Shown: in pieces, positions 1-5,921 of the stretch | Numbering within the stretch: position 1 is the first letter of the stretch | How the letters are laid out: each line of letters opens with the position of its first letter | Origin: an uncultured Burkholderiales bacterium | Lineage (GTDB): Bacteria > Pseudomonadota > Gammaproteobacteria > Burkholderiales > Burkholderiaceae_C | Assembly: GCA_903856875.1 (NCBI GenBank) | Contig: CAIODE010000038.1 | Location: 1-6,605 of the forward strand | Reading direction: 5' to 3' | Length of the DNA stretch: 6,605 nt | The notes under the pieces: generated by a model | What the model was told of the DNA's origin: nothing | Databases searched by the model: none | The model's input: the letters and a program-made list of their open reading frames with translations, nothing else | Translations under genes and position numbers: made by a program

Positions 1-655
1 CATGTTGCTTGAGGGCTTGAGCGGCCTTCTCGGCATTGCGCGAGCCAATGGCGTCCAAAATATCTCGATGTTCATTGACAGAAGTCACCAGCAAAGCATG
101 GTCTGAAAAATTGCGACGCCTGAACAGACTTAATTCCTGAGTCAGCTTTCGATACATGCTAATCAGCTTTTTGTTGCCGGTATAGGAAACCATGCACTCA
201 TGAAATTCAATGTTCAATCGGTAGTAAGTGGCTTCGTCCACCACTTTCACAGCCTGCTCCATTTGAAGCACCAATTTTTTCAATTGTTTCAGTTGCTGCT
301 CTGTGGCACTGTTCGCCAAGGAGGCCCCCACATGCGCTTCAATCATGGCCCGCAAATCAAATATCTCAAGCGCCTCATCCAGTGGGACCTGGCGCACAAA
401 CACACCGCGATTTTTTTCTAGCTGGACCAAGCCCGCTTCTTCTAAGACACGAAACGCCTCTCGCACGGGCCCCCGAGAAACACCCAAACGTTCAGCCAAT
501 GCGGCCTCCGTCAGTTTGTCACCCGGCCCTAACTCCCCCACATTGATGAGCCGTTCTATCTCCTGTTGCACGGCTCCCGTGAGGGAATGGTTTTGCAACA
601 TCGAAATGGTGGCATTCGCTTCGGACATGGGCGCGAAGTGAGCGCTTGACTTCAT
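1..655 (-). CDS. phnR: GntR-family (FadR/FCD subfamily) transcriptional regulator of phosphonate use, partial at window edge
   Basis: A cytoplasmic DNA-binding regulator, read by translating the minus strand; 218 codons are visible with no stop. Residues about 25-90 form the GntR winged helix-turn-helix, with LGVSRGPVREAFRVLEEAGL at 57-76 and the wing around NRGVFVR (82-88). Residues about 95-218 form the all-helical FCD ligand domain. Its likely metal ligands are N148, H152 (in NIEFH), H196 (in NEHRDIL) and H218, the last visible residue, so the protein should end soon after the window edge. Many FCD proteins have Asp where N148 sits. The subtype and divergent position match regulators beside AEP operons in Burkholderiales; AEP or a derivative as ligand is inferred. 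Start choice is uncertain. ATG at 655 fits a promoter predicted to begin transcription near 671; in-frame ATGs at 670 and 628 are alternatives, and none has a good Shine-Dalgarno sequence. The symbol is by family analogy. Confidence 0.88.
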   Translation of the reverse strand, partial: MKSSAHFAPMSEANATISMLQNHSLTGAVQQEIERLINVGELGPGDKLTEAALAERLGVSRGPVREAFRVLEEAGLVQLEKNRGVFVRQVPLDEALEIFDLRAMIEAHVGASLANSATEQQLKQLKKLVLQMEQAVKVVDEATYYRLNIEFHECMVSYTGNKKLISMYRKLTQELSLFRRRNFSDHALLVTSVNEHRDILDAIGSRNAEKAAQALKQH

Positions 656-677
656 GTTTTCAATCGGCATAACTCGA

Positions 678-705
678 ATTTGATCACAACTTTGTAAATT
701 GTCAA
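678..705 (-). promoter_or_regulatory. Candidate promoter of the GntR regulator, overlapping the operator
   Basis: Reading leftwards, a consensus -35 TTGACA lies at 705-700 and a -10-like TCAAAT (4 of 6) at 683-678, with a 16-bp spacer. Transcription would begin near 671, leaving a leader of about 16 nt before the ATG at 655. The -35 lies in the centre of the palindrome at 691-716, so a bound protein would block it. This arrangement suggests autorepression of the regulator. Predicted from sequence only. Confidence 0.4.
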
Positions 706-716
706 CAATTTACAAA
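691..716. promoter_or_regulatory. Perfect 26-bp palindrome, probable operator of the divergent GntR regulator
   Basis: Two exact 12-bp inverted arms, TTTGTAAATTGT (691-702) and ACAATTTACAAA (705-716), flank a 2-bp centre. The core TTGT-CA-ACAA resembles the short TTGT/ACAA-type palindromes bound by FadR/FCD regulators. It sits between the divergent regulator and binding-protein genes, covers the regulator's predicted -35, and ends 6 bp before the -35 of the rightward promoter. Operator function is inferred from symmetry and position; the symmetry itself is directly visible. Confidence 0.75.
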
Positions 717-722
717 AACTGA

Positions 723-751
723 TTGACATCTGGCAATTCTTCGATTCCAAT
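723..751 (+). promoter_or_regulatory. Predicted sigma-70-type promoter of the AEP transport operon
   Basis: A consensus -35 TTGACA (723-728) is followed after exactly 17 bp by TCCAAT (746-751), which matches TATAAT at 4 of 6 positions. The transcription start would lie near 758, giving a leader of about 70 nt before the binding-protein start codon. The palindrome at 691-716 lies immediately upstream and is centred near -54. Confidence 0.5.
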
Positions 752-764
752 GAAATTCATGGGC

Positions 765-783
765 TTGTCACACCGTTGTCACA
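765..783 (+). repeat. Tandem direct repeat TTGTCACA, 11-bp period, in the operon leader
   Basis: TTGTCACA occurs at 765-772 and again at 776-783. The 11-bp offset is about one helical turn, so both copies face the same side of the DNA. Each begins with TTGTCA, which is also the left part of the palindrome core (699-704). The repeats fall just downstream of the predicted transcription start. They could be a secondary regulator site or have no function. Confidence 0.4.
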
Positions 784-816
784 GCGCGGGTGGAAAGTTG
801 TCTGTTTTAACTTGAT

Positions 817-821
817 AAGGA
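817..821 (+). promoter_or_regulatory. Ribosome binding site of the binding-protein gene
   Basis: AAGGA lies 6 nt before the ATG at 828. It is one of only two clear Shine-Dalgarno sequences in the window and fixes the start of the binding protein. Confidence 0.8.
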
Positions 822-827
822 TGACGA

Positions 828-1859
828 ATGCGCGCACTTTACAAATCAGCTCTGCTGATAGGCGGTCTGCTCTTAGGATCAATGGCTTGGGCTCAAAAAA
901 CCCAACTGTTGGTCTACACGGCATTGGAAGTGGACCAGCTGAAGGCTTATCAAGAGGGCTTCAACAAAGTCCACCCCGACATTGAAATCAAATGGGTTCG
1001 CGACTCAACAGGTGTGATCACTGCCAAATTATTGGCCGAGAAAGCCAACCCACAAGCCGACGCCGTGATGGGTGTGGCAGCCACCAGCTTGGCCTTGATG
1101 AAGAAAAACGGCATGCTCGAGCCCTTTGCGCCGCTCAATTTGGACGCCATCATGCCGCAATACCGCGACAAGGCCAATCCACCCGCATGGTGGGGCATGG
1201 ATGTTTGGGGCGCTACCATTTGCTTCAATACAGTCGAAGCCAAAAAGCGCAACATTCCAAAGCCAGAAACATGGAAAGACCTCACCAAGCCCGAGTACAA
1301 AGGCCAAATCGTCATGCCAAATCCCGCATCCAGCGGTACCGGTTATTTTGATGTCATCGCATGGCTCACATTGTTTGGTGACCAAAATGGCAAGGGCGGC
1401 GGCTGGAAGTACATGGACGGGTTGCATGAAAACATTGCTCAATATACCCACTCTGGATCGAAACCTTGCAACATGGCCGCAAGCGGTGAATACGTTTTAG
1501 GAATTTCATTTGAATACCGTGGCAATGCCAACAAAGCCAAAGGCGCACCTATTGACTTGGTGTTCCCCAAAGAAGGTTTAGGTTGGGACCTTGAGTCTTT
1601 TGCCATTCACAAAGGCACCAAAAAATTGGACGCCGCCAAGAAACTGGCCGATTGGGCTTCCAGCAAAGACGCCATGAAACTTTATGGCAAAAACTTTGCC
1701 ATCACCGCTCACCCTGGCGTAGCAGAACCCTTAGCCAACGTGCCAAAAGACTATGAGTCACGTTTGGTCAAATTGAACTTTGAATATGCTGCTGAACAAC
1801 GCGAGCGTATCTTGAATGAATGGAACGCGCGCTACAACGGCAAATCAGAAAAGCGCTAA
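828..1859 (+). CDS. phnS: Periplasmic substrate-binding protein of a 2-aminoethylphosphonate ABC importer (PhnS2 type)
   Basis: A 343-residue extracellular solute-binding protein that should capture AEP in the periplasm and deliver it to the permease. The start at 828 is supported by AAGGA and by the signal peptide that follows: a short basic N-terminus (R2, K6), a hydrophobic core (about 8-19) and a likely cleavage after AWA (A22-Q23). The mature part has the two-lobed family 1 / Fbp-like pattern: LLVYTALEVDQ at the N-terminus, the DAVMGVAATSLALMKKNG segment, the WWGMDVWGATICFN hinge region, and SGEYVLGISFEY in the second lobe. Cysteines at 132 and 214 could form a disulfide. The fold alone resembles ferric-iron binders; AEP specificity is inferred from the neighbouring transaminase and the PhnS2-like architecture. 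First gene of the operon, it is separated from the ATPase gene by a hairpin that may make its transcript more abundant than the rest. Confidence 0.88.
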   Translation: MRALYKSALLIGGLLLGSMAWAQKTQLLVYTALEVDQLKAYQEGFNKVHPDIEIKWVRDSTGVITAKLLAEKANPQADAVMGVAATSLALMKKNGMLEPFAPLNLDAIMPQYRDKANPPAWWGMDVWGATICFNTVEAKKRNIPKPETWKDLTKPEYKGQIVMPNPASSGTGYFDVIAWLTLFGDQNGKGGGWKYMDGLHENIAQYTHSGSKPCNMAASGEYVLGISFEYRGNANKAKGAPIDLVFPKEGLGWDLESFAIHKGTKKLDAAKKLADWASSKDAMKLYGKNFAITAHPGVAEPLANVPKDYESRLVKLNFEYAAEQRERILNEWNARYNGKSEKR

Positions 1860-1871
1860 ATTCATCTAAAT

Positions 1872-1906
1872 GGCCGCCTGGCATTGCCAAGGCGGCCTTT
1901 TTTCTT
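1872..1906 (+). terminator. Intercistronic intrinsic terminator/attenuator between binding protein and ATPase
   Basis: Starting 12 nt after the binding-protein stop, GGCCGCCT (1872-1879) pairs with AGGCGGCC (1890-1897), and GGC (1880-1882) pairs with GCC (1886-1888). There is one bulged A and an ATT loop. Six T residues follow (1898-1903), then CTT. This has the full form of a Rho-independent terminator but lies inside a co-directional operon, so partial read-through is expected. It may also protect the upstream mRNA from 3' exonucleases. No new promoter is evident before 1915. Confidence 0.8.
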
Positions 1907-1914
1907 GGTCACTC

Positions 1915-2985
1915 ATGTCTGCTAGCCCCTTCCTATCTCTCTCACATCTCCACAAAGCTTTTGGTCAGTTTGTTGCGCTTCAAGACATCAACTTAGACAT
2001 TCGCAAAGGGGAGTTGGTGTGTTTCTTAGGACCCTCAGGCTGCGGTAAAACAACTTTACTGCGCATCATTGCGGGGCTTGAAGTCCAAACGCGCGGCGTC
2101 ATTCACCAAGCTGGGCGCGACATCTCTACAGCCCACCCTGCAGAACGCGACTACGGCATTGTGTTTCAAAGTTATGCCTTGTTTCCCAACCTCAGCGTTG
2201 CTGACAACGTAGCCTATGGCTTGGTCAATCGCAAAGTGTCCAGGGATCTGGTTAAACAACGGGTGCAAGAACTTTTGCAGCTGGTCGGATTGCCTGGCAG
2301 TGACAACAAATACCCAAGCCAATTGTCTGGCGGACAGCAGCAACGAATTGCATTGGCGCGGGCACTTGCCACATCGCCTGGCCTTTTGCTTTTAGATGAG
2401 CCCTTGTCTGCCTTAGATGCCCTTGAGCGCGTTCGATTGCGCGGAGAGATTAGGTCATTGCAACAAAGCTTAGGCGTCACCACCATCATGGTGACACACG
2501 ACCAAGAAGAAGCTTTGAGCATGGCCGATCGCATTGTGGTCATGAACCACGGCTGCATCGAACAAGTGGGCACGCCGACTGACATCTACAGAGAACCTGC
2601 CAGCGCGTTCGTGGCAGATTTTGTAGGCCAAGTGAACGTTTTAAAAGGCAGCGTTTCTGACAAGACTTTGCAAATGGGCGAGATGCGCATTCCACTAGAA
2701 GACATCCACTCTCAGACGCGTCATGTGGGTGATGTCAAAGTGTATTTGCGGCCTGAGGATGTATTGGCTCGACCCATTTTGGCCGGCGATGCTTGCGTCT
2801 TTCAAGCCACCATTCAAGAGATTGAGTTTTTGGGCGCTTTCTGCCACGTCCAAGTCATGGCGCCCACCCTCTCCAAAGAGCCACTTACCGTTGACTTGTC
2901 ACTCAATTTTTTGGCCGAACAACAGCTGCAAGTTGGCTCTAGTCTGATGCTCAAACTGATGGCAGAGCGCATCAAATTGTTTTGA
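1915..2985 (+). CDS. phnT: ATP-binding subunit of the 2-aminoethylphosphonate ABC importer (PhnT2 type)
   Basis: A cytoplasmic ABC ATPase of 356 residues that powers import by dimerising on the permease. All catalytic motifs are intact: Walker A GPSGCGKT (39-46), Q-loop glutamine Q85 in FQSYALFP, signature LSGGQ (137-141), Walker B LLLLDEP with catalytic E162, D-loop SALD (165-168) and switch histidine H195 in VTHD. The C-terminal part (about 240-356) is a TOBE-like regulatory region of the MalK/PotA/FbpC class. An in-frame ATG at 1870 would extend the protein by 15 residues, but that stretch is the terminator hairpin and its T-tract, and its translation (MAAWHCQGG...) is unlike this family. 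The ATG at 1915 leads directly into the usual LSLSHLHKAFG start. No good Shine-Dalgarno sequence precedes either. The permease starts 18 nt after the stop. AEP as substrate is inferred from context and family resemblance. Confidence 0.9.
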   Translation: MSASPFLSLSHLHKAFGQFVALQDINLDIRKGELVCFLGPSGCGKTTLLRIIAGLEVQTRGVIHQAGRDISTAHPAERDYGIVFQSYALFPNLSVADNVAYGLVNRKVSRDLVKQRVQELLQLVGLPGSDNKYPSQLSGGQQQRIALARALATSPGLLLLDEPLSALDALERVRLRGEIRSLQQSLGVTTIMVTHDQEEALSMADRIVVMNHGCIEQVGTPTDIYREPASAFVADFVGQVNVLKGSVSDKTLQMGEMRIPLEDIHSQTRHVGDVKVYLRPEDVLARPILAGDACVFQATIQEIEFLGAFCHVQVMAPTLSKEPLTVDLSLNFLAEQQLQVGSSLMLKLMAERIKLF

Positions 2986-3003
2986 ATCAGGCTTGACCCT
3001 CAC

Positions 3004-4701
3004 ATGACTTCCGCTTTATTCCAAGTGACTCAGCGCAAGCATTGGAGTGACTGGATTGGAATCGCAGGTTTGGCCTTGGTGCTCTTCATTCTGTTGGCGT
3101 TTTTAGCAGCCCCGCTGCTGGCCATTCTTCAACAAGCTGCGCAGGATGATCAAGGCCAATTTGTGGGTCTGCACAACTTTTTAAGTTACATCCAAACACC
3201 CTCTTTGTTGCAAAGTCTTTGGAACAGCGTTTGGGTTTCTGGCTTGGTCACTCTCATTGTGCTGCCACTGGCCTTTGTGTTTGCATACGCTTTGACCAGA
3301 AGCTGCATGCCTGGCAAGCCCATTTTCCGGTCCATCAGCCTCATTCCACTCTTAGCACCCTCCTTGCTTTCTGCCATTTCACTCATCTACTGGTTTGGCA
3401 ATCAAGGCGTTTTAAAAGATGCCATGCAAGCCGTGGGCATTGATCAAATTTATGGCGCGCCAGGCGTGGTGCTGGCGGAATGTTTTGCCGTCTTTCCGCA
3501 TGTGCTCATGATCTTGGTCACCGCCCTCACGCTGGCCGATGCACGCCTTTATGAGGCTGCCGATGCAATGGGCACCAGCTCACAGCGAAAGTTTTTCACC
3601 ATCACTTTGCCAGGCGCCAAGTACGGTTTAATTTCTGCGTCCTTGGTCAGCTTTACCTTGGTTATGACTGATTTTGGTATTCCCAAAGTCATTGGTGGCA
3701 ACTTCAACATGATGGCCACCGACATTTTCAAATTGGTGATTGGTCAGCAAGATTTCTCCAGAGGCTCTGTGGTGGCTTTGCTGCTTTTGTCGCCAGCCGT
3801 TTTGAGCTTTGCAGTTGATCGCTATGTGAGTGCCAGGCAAACAGCCATGCTAAGTGCACGCGCTGTAGCGTACATGCCAAAACCCAATGCGCAACATGAT
3901 GCACTGATGATGTCATTTTGCATGCTGATTGCCTTTTTGATGCTGGCCATGTTGGGCATGGCGGTGTTTGCTTCGTTTGCAAGCTTCTGGCCTTACAACC
4001 TTGCACCCAGCTTGAATCACTACAAGCTTGGATTGGTAGACGGCGAAGTGGGAGAAGGCTTTGTCAACAGTTTGAAAATGGCTTCTGGCACTGCATTTTT
4101 TGGCACACTGCTTGTTTTTGTGACAGCCTATTTGCTTGAAAAAACCAAGGGCATGAACTTCGTTCGCGTCCCCCTGCAATTGTTGGCTGTCATTCCTATG
4201 GCAGTCCCTGGCTTGGTGTTGGGTTTGGGCTATATCTTTTTCTTCAACATGCCCAGCAACCCACTGCATGGCATGTACCAAAGTATGGCCTTGCTCATAC
4301 TTTGCACCATTGTTCACTTTTACACCACAGGGCACCTCACGGCCACCACAGCACTGAAGTCACTTGACGCTGAATTTGAATCAGTAAGCGCATCTCTGAA
4401 AGTGCCTTTTTACAAAACACTGTGGCGCGTCACCTTGCCCATTTGCACACCCGCCATGGTGGACATTGCCAGGTACTTTTTCATCAATGCCATGACCACC
4501 ATCTCGGCGGTTGTATTTTTGTACGCTCCAGAAACCAAGGTCGCCTCCATTGCAATTTTGAATTTGGATGAAGCTGGCGACATTGGCGCAGCAGCGGCCA
4601 TGGCCGTATTGATTGCTATCATTTCAGGCGCTGCCACCATTTTATTTGCTTGGCTCAGCTGGTTTGTAGACAAACGAACTCAGGCCTGGCGTGGCCGATA
4701 A
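3004..4701 (+). CDS. phnU: Fused two-domain inner-membrane permease of the 2-aminoethylphosphonate ABC importer (PhnU2 type)
   Basis: A 565-residue inner-membrane protein holding two binding-protein-dependent permease domains in one chain, so a single polypeptide forms the whole channel. About twelve hydrophobic segments are visible, the first at roughly 17-42. Each half carries an EAA loop that docks with the ATPase. The first spans about 184-204 (EAADAMG through LPG); the second about 457-479 (EFESVSASLKVPFYKTLWRVTLP), with a more divergent EAA triplet but the expected leucine-proline end. Length and layout fit the fused permeases of ferric-iron (FbpB-like) and PhnU2-type systems, unlike the two-gene phnU-phnV arrangement of Salmonella. 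It starts 18 nt after the ATPase gene; only a weak, distant CAGG (2988-2991) precedes the ATG, consistent with translational coupling. Confidence 0.9.
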   Translation: MTSALFQVTQRKHWSDWIGIAGLALVLFILLAFLAAPLLAILQQAAQDDQGQFVGLHNFLSYIQTPSLLQSLWNSVWVSGLVTLIVLPLAFVFAYALTRSCMPGKPIFRSISLIPLLAPSLLSAISLIYWFGNQGVLKDAMQAVGIDQIYGAPGVVLAECFAVFPHVLMILVTALTLADARLYEAADAMGTSSQRKFFTITLPGAKYGLISASLVSFTLVMTDFGIPKVIGGNFNMMATDIFKLVIGQQDFSRGSVVALLLLSPAVLSFAVDRYVSARQTAMLSARAVAYMPKPNAQHDALMMSFCMLIAFLMLAMLGMAVFASFASFWPYNLAPSLNHYKLGLVDGEVGEGFVNSLKMASGTAFFGTLLVFVTAYLLEKTKGMNFVRVPLQLLAVIPMAVPGLVLGLGYIFFFNMPSNPLHGMYQSMALLILCTIVHFYTTGHLTATTALKSLDAEFESVSASLKVPFYKTLWRVTLPICTPAMVDIARYFFINAMTTISAVVFLYAPETKVASIAILNLDEAGDIGAAAAMAVLIAIISGAATILFAWLSWFVDKRTQAWRGR

Positions 4702-4761
4702 TTGATATTTCAGTCTTGTTGAATTTTATTCAGTCACTCTAAAAATAGAAACACATTCACC
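4702..4761 (+). promoter_or_regulatory. AT-rich gap before phnW with weak promoter-like elements and small repeats
   Basis: This 60-bp gap is clearly more AT-rich than its surroundings. TTGATA (4702-4707, 5 of 6 to a -35) is followed after 17 bp by TTTATT (4725-4730, 4 of 6 to a -10). TTCAGTC occurs twice in direct orientation (4709-4715 and 4729-4735, 20-bp period). TGAAT and ATTCA (4720-4724 and 4728-4732) form a short inverted repeat around TTT. There is no clear Shine-Dalgarno sequence and no copy of the 691-716 palindrome. An internal promoter for phnW is possible but weakly supported. Confidence 0.25.
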
Positions 4762-5877
4762 ATGCAACGCGAAGCCATTCTTCTTACTCCTGGCCCCTTA
4801 ACCACCACCCTGCGTACCAAGCTTGCCATGCTGAAAGACTGGGGCTCTTGGGACAGTGAGTTCATTGCCGTTACGGCAAGGGTGAGAAAGAGCTTGCTCA
4901 ACATTGTTCACGGCCACGAATCGCATGTGGTCGTGCCGCTTCAAGGCAGTGGCACTTTCAGCGTAGAGGCCGCCGTGGCGACTGTGGTGCCAGCCAGTGG
5001 CCATATTTTGGTTTTAGACAACGGAGCTTATTGCAAACGTGCGGCCAAACTCGCCACCATGATGGGGCGTAAAACCACCATTGTTCCCACACCCGAAGAT
5101 CAAAGCGTATCGCCCAGTGCACTTGAAGCACTGCTTCAAAAAGACGCCAGCATCACGCACGTGGTCCTCATTCACTGTGAAACAGGCGCTGGCGTTTTAA
5201 ACCCACTGCATGACATTGCCAAAGTTTGCGAAAAGCACCACAAAGGCTTGATTGTCGATGCCATGAGTTCATTTGCTGCTTTGGAAATTGACGCACGCAC
5301 CACACGCTTTGACGCCCTGATTGCCGCAAGTGGCAAATGCCTAGAAGGTGTTCCCGGCATGGGTTTTGTATTCATTCGCAAAGCCATATTGGACAGTTGC
5401 GCTGGCAACAATTCTTCCTTGGCCATGGACTTGCATGATCAATACGTGTACATGGAAAAAACTGGGCAATGGCGCTTTACACCACCGACCCATGTCATGG
5501 TGGCCTTGGCAGAAGCCATTCAGCAATTTGAAGACGAGGGTGGCCAGCCTGCGCGTTTAAAGCGCTATCAAAGTAACTCTAAAACATTGGTAGAAGGCAT
5601 GGCTGCACTGGGCTTTAAACCCTACTTAGATCCTTCTGTGCAAGCGCCCATCATCGTCACATTCCATGCGCCAGCCGATGCCCATTATGAATTTAGAAAA
5701 TTCTACGAAGCCGCCAAAAAATATGGCTTCATTCTGTACCCAGGCAAACTGACCGAAATTGACACCTTCCGTGTTGGCTGCATTGGTGCCATTGGTCCAA
5801 TTGAAATGCAGCAAGCCGTTCACGCGGTGTCATTGGCATTGAAAGATTTGGGCATCGCAAGCGGCGCCCCCGCTTGA
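4762..5877 (+). CDS. phnW: 2-aminoethylphosphonate--pyruvate transaminase
   Basis: A cytoplasmic PLP-dependent class V aminotransferase of 371 residues, close to the usual length for PhnW. It converts AEP plus pyruvate to phosphonoacetaldehyde plus alanine, the first step of AEP breakdown. The N-terminal [10 protein letters not shown] (7-16) is characteristic. The PLP pocket is intact: GSGTFSVEA (62-70) for the cofactor phosphate, [11 protein letters not shown] (138-148), D166 in IVDAMSS for the pyridine nitrogen, and Schiff-base K192 in [11 protein letters not shown]337 in DTFRVG occupies the place of the substrate-binding arginine near 340 in the Salmonella enzyme. The neighbouring importer points to catabolism, not biosynthesis. 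The partner that would consume phosphonoacetaldehyde (PhnX, or PhnY with PhnA) is not in the window. The ATG at 4762 lacks a good Shine-Dalgarno sequence but begins exactly where the family normally does. Confidence 0.95.
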   Translation: MQREAILLTPGPLTTTLRTKLAMLKDWGSWDSEFIAVTARVRKSLLNIVHGHESHVVVPLQGSGTFSVEAAVATVVPASGHILVLDNGAYCKRAAKLATMMGRKTTIVPTPEDQSVSPSALEALLQKDASITHVVLIHCETGAGVLNPLHDIAKVCEKHHKGLIVDAMSSFAALEIDARTTRFDALIAASGKCLEGVPGMGFVFIRKAILDSCAGNNSSLAMDLHDQYVYMEKTGQWRFTPPTHVMVALAEAIQQFEDEGGQPARLKRYQSNSKTLVEGMAALGFKPYLDPSVQAPIIVTFHAPADAHYEFRKFYEAAKKYGFILYPGKLTEIDTFRVGCIGAIGPIEMQQAVHAVSLALKDLGIASGAPA

Positions 5878-5896
5878 ATCATTTCACCGCATTGAA

Positions 5897-5912
5897 TTTG
5901 TAAATTGACAAA
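5897..5912 (+). promoter_or_regulatory. Second copy of the operator arm, before the glutamine-synthetase-like gene
   Basis: TTTGTAAATTG at 5897-5907 is identical over 11 bases to the left arm of the palindrome (691-701). It is followed directly by ACAAA (5908-5912), giving a short inverted repeat TTTGT-N6-ACAAA. It ends against the Shine-Dalgarno sequence and sits 10-25 nt before the start codon, so a bound regulator could block transcription starting just upstream. A weak -10-like TGTAAA (5899-5904) lies inside it, but no convincing -35 is seen. Function is inferred. Confidence 0.5.
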
Positions 5913-5915
5913 GGA
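5910..5915 (+). promoter_or_regulatory. Ribosome binding site of the glutamine-synthetase-like gene
   Basis: AAAGGA lies 6 nt before the ATG at 5922. It is a strong Shine-Dalgarno sequence, unlike those of the three preceding genes, and it partly overlaps the putative operator at 5897-5912. Confidence 0.75.
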
Positions 5916-5921
5916 CTGATC

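Noticed and set aside
303..641. 112-residue plus-strand open frame opposite the regulator
   Set aside because: The minus strand here encodes a complete, recognisable winged helix and FCD domain. The plus-strand translation shows no family features.
765..810. Second rightward promoter using TTGTCA (776-781) as a -35
   Set aside because: No -10-like hexamer lies 16-18 bp downstream; the stretch there is TGTCTG. The 723-751 promoter is better in both sequence and spacing.
1029..1451. 140-residue minus-strand open frame within the binding-protein gene
   Set aside because: It is antisense to a clearly coding gene, with no recognisable domain or start context.
3913..4335. 140-residue minus-strand open frame within the permease gene
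   Set aside because: It is a shadow of the second permease domain. Its Gln/His-rich, Cys-containing composition is typical of antisense reading of hydrophobic codons.
828..4701. Ferric-iron (Fbp/Afu) importer as the identity of the transporter
   Set aside because: The fold and fused permease resemble iron systems. However, the PhnS2/T2/U2 likeness, the adjacent phnW and the phosphonate-type GntR regulator make AEP the better substrate. It would be reconsidered if the binding protein bound iron and not AEP.
5878..5921. Possible glutamine riboswitch or glnA-type RNA before the ligase gene
   Set aside because: The gap is only 44 nt, too short for a known aptamer, and shows no stable stem apart from the TTTGT/ACAAA symmetry. 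A protein-binding site fits better.
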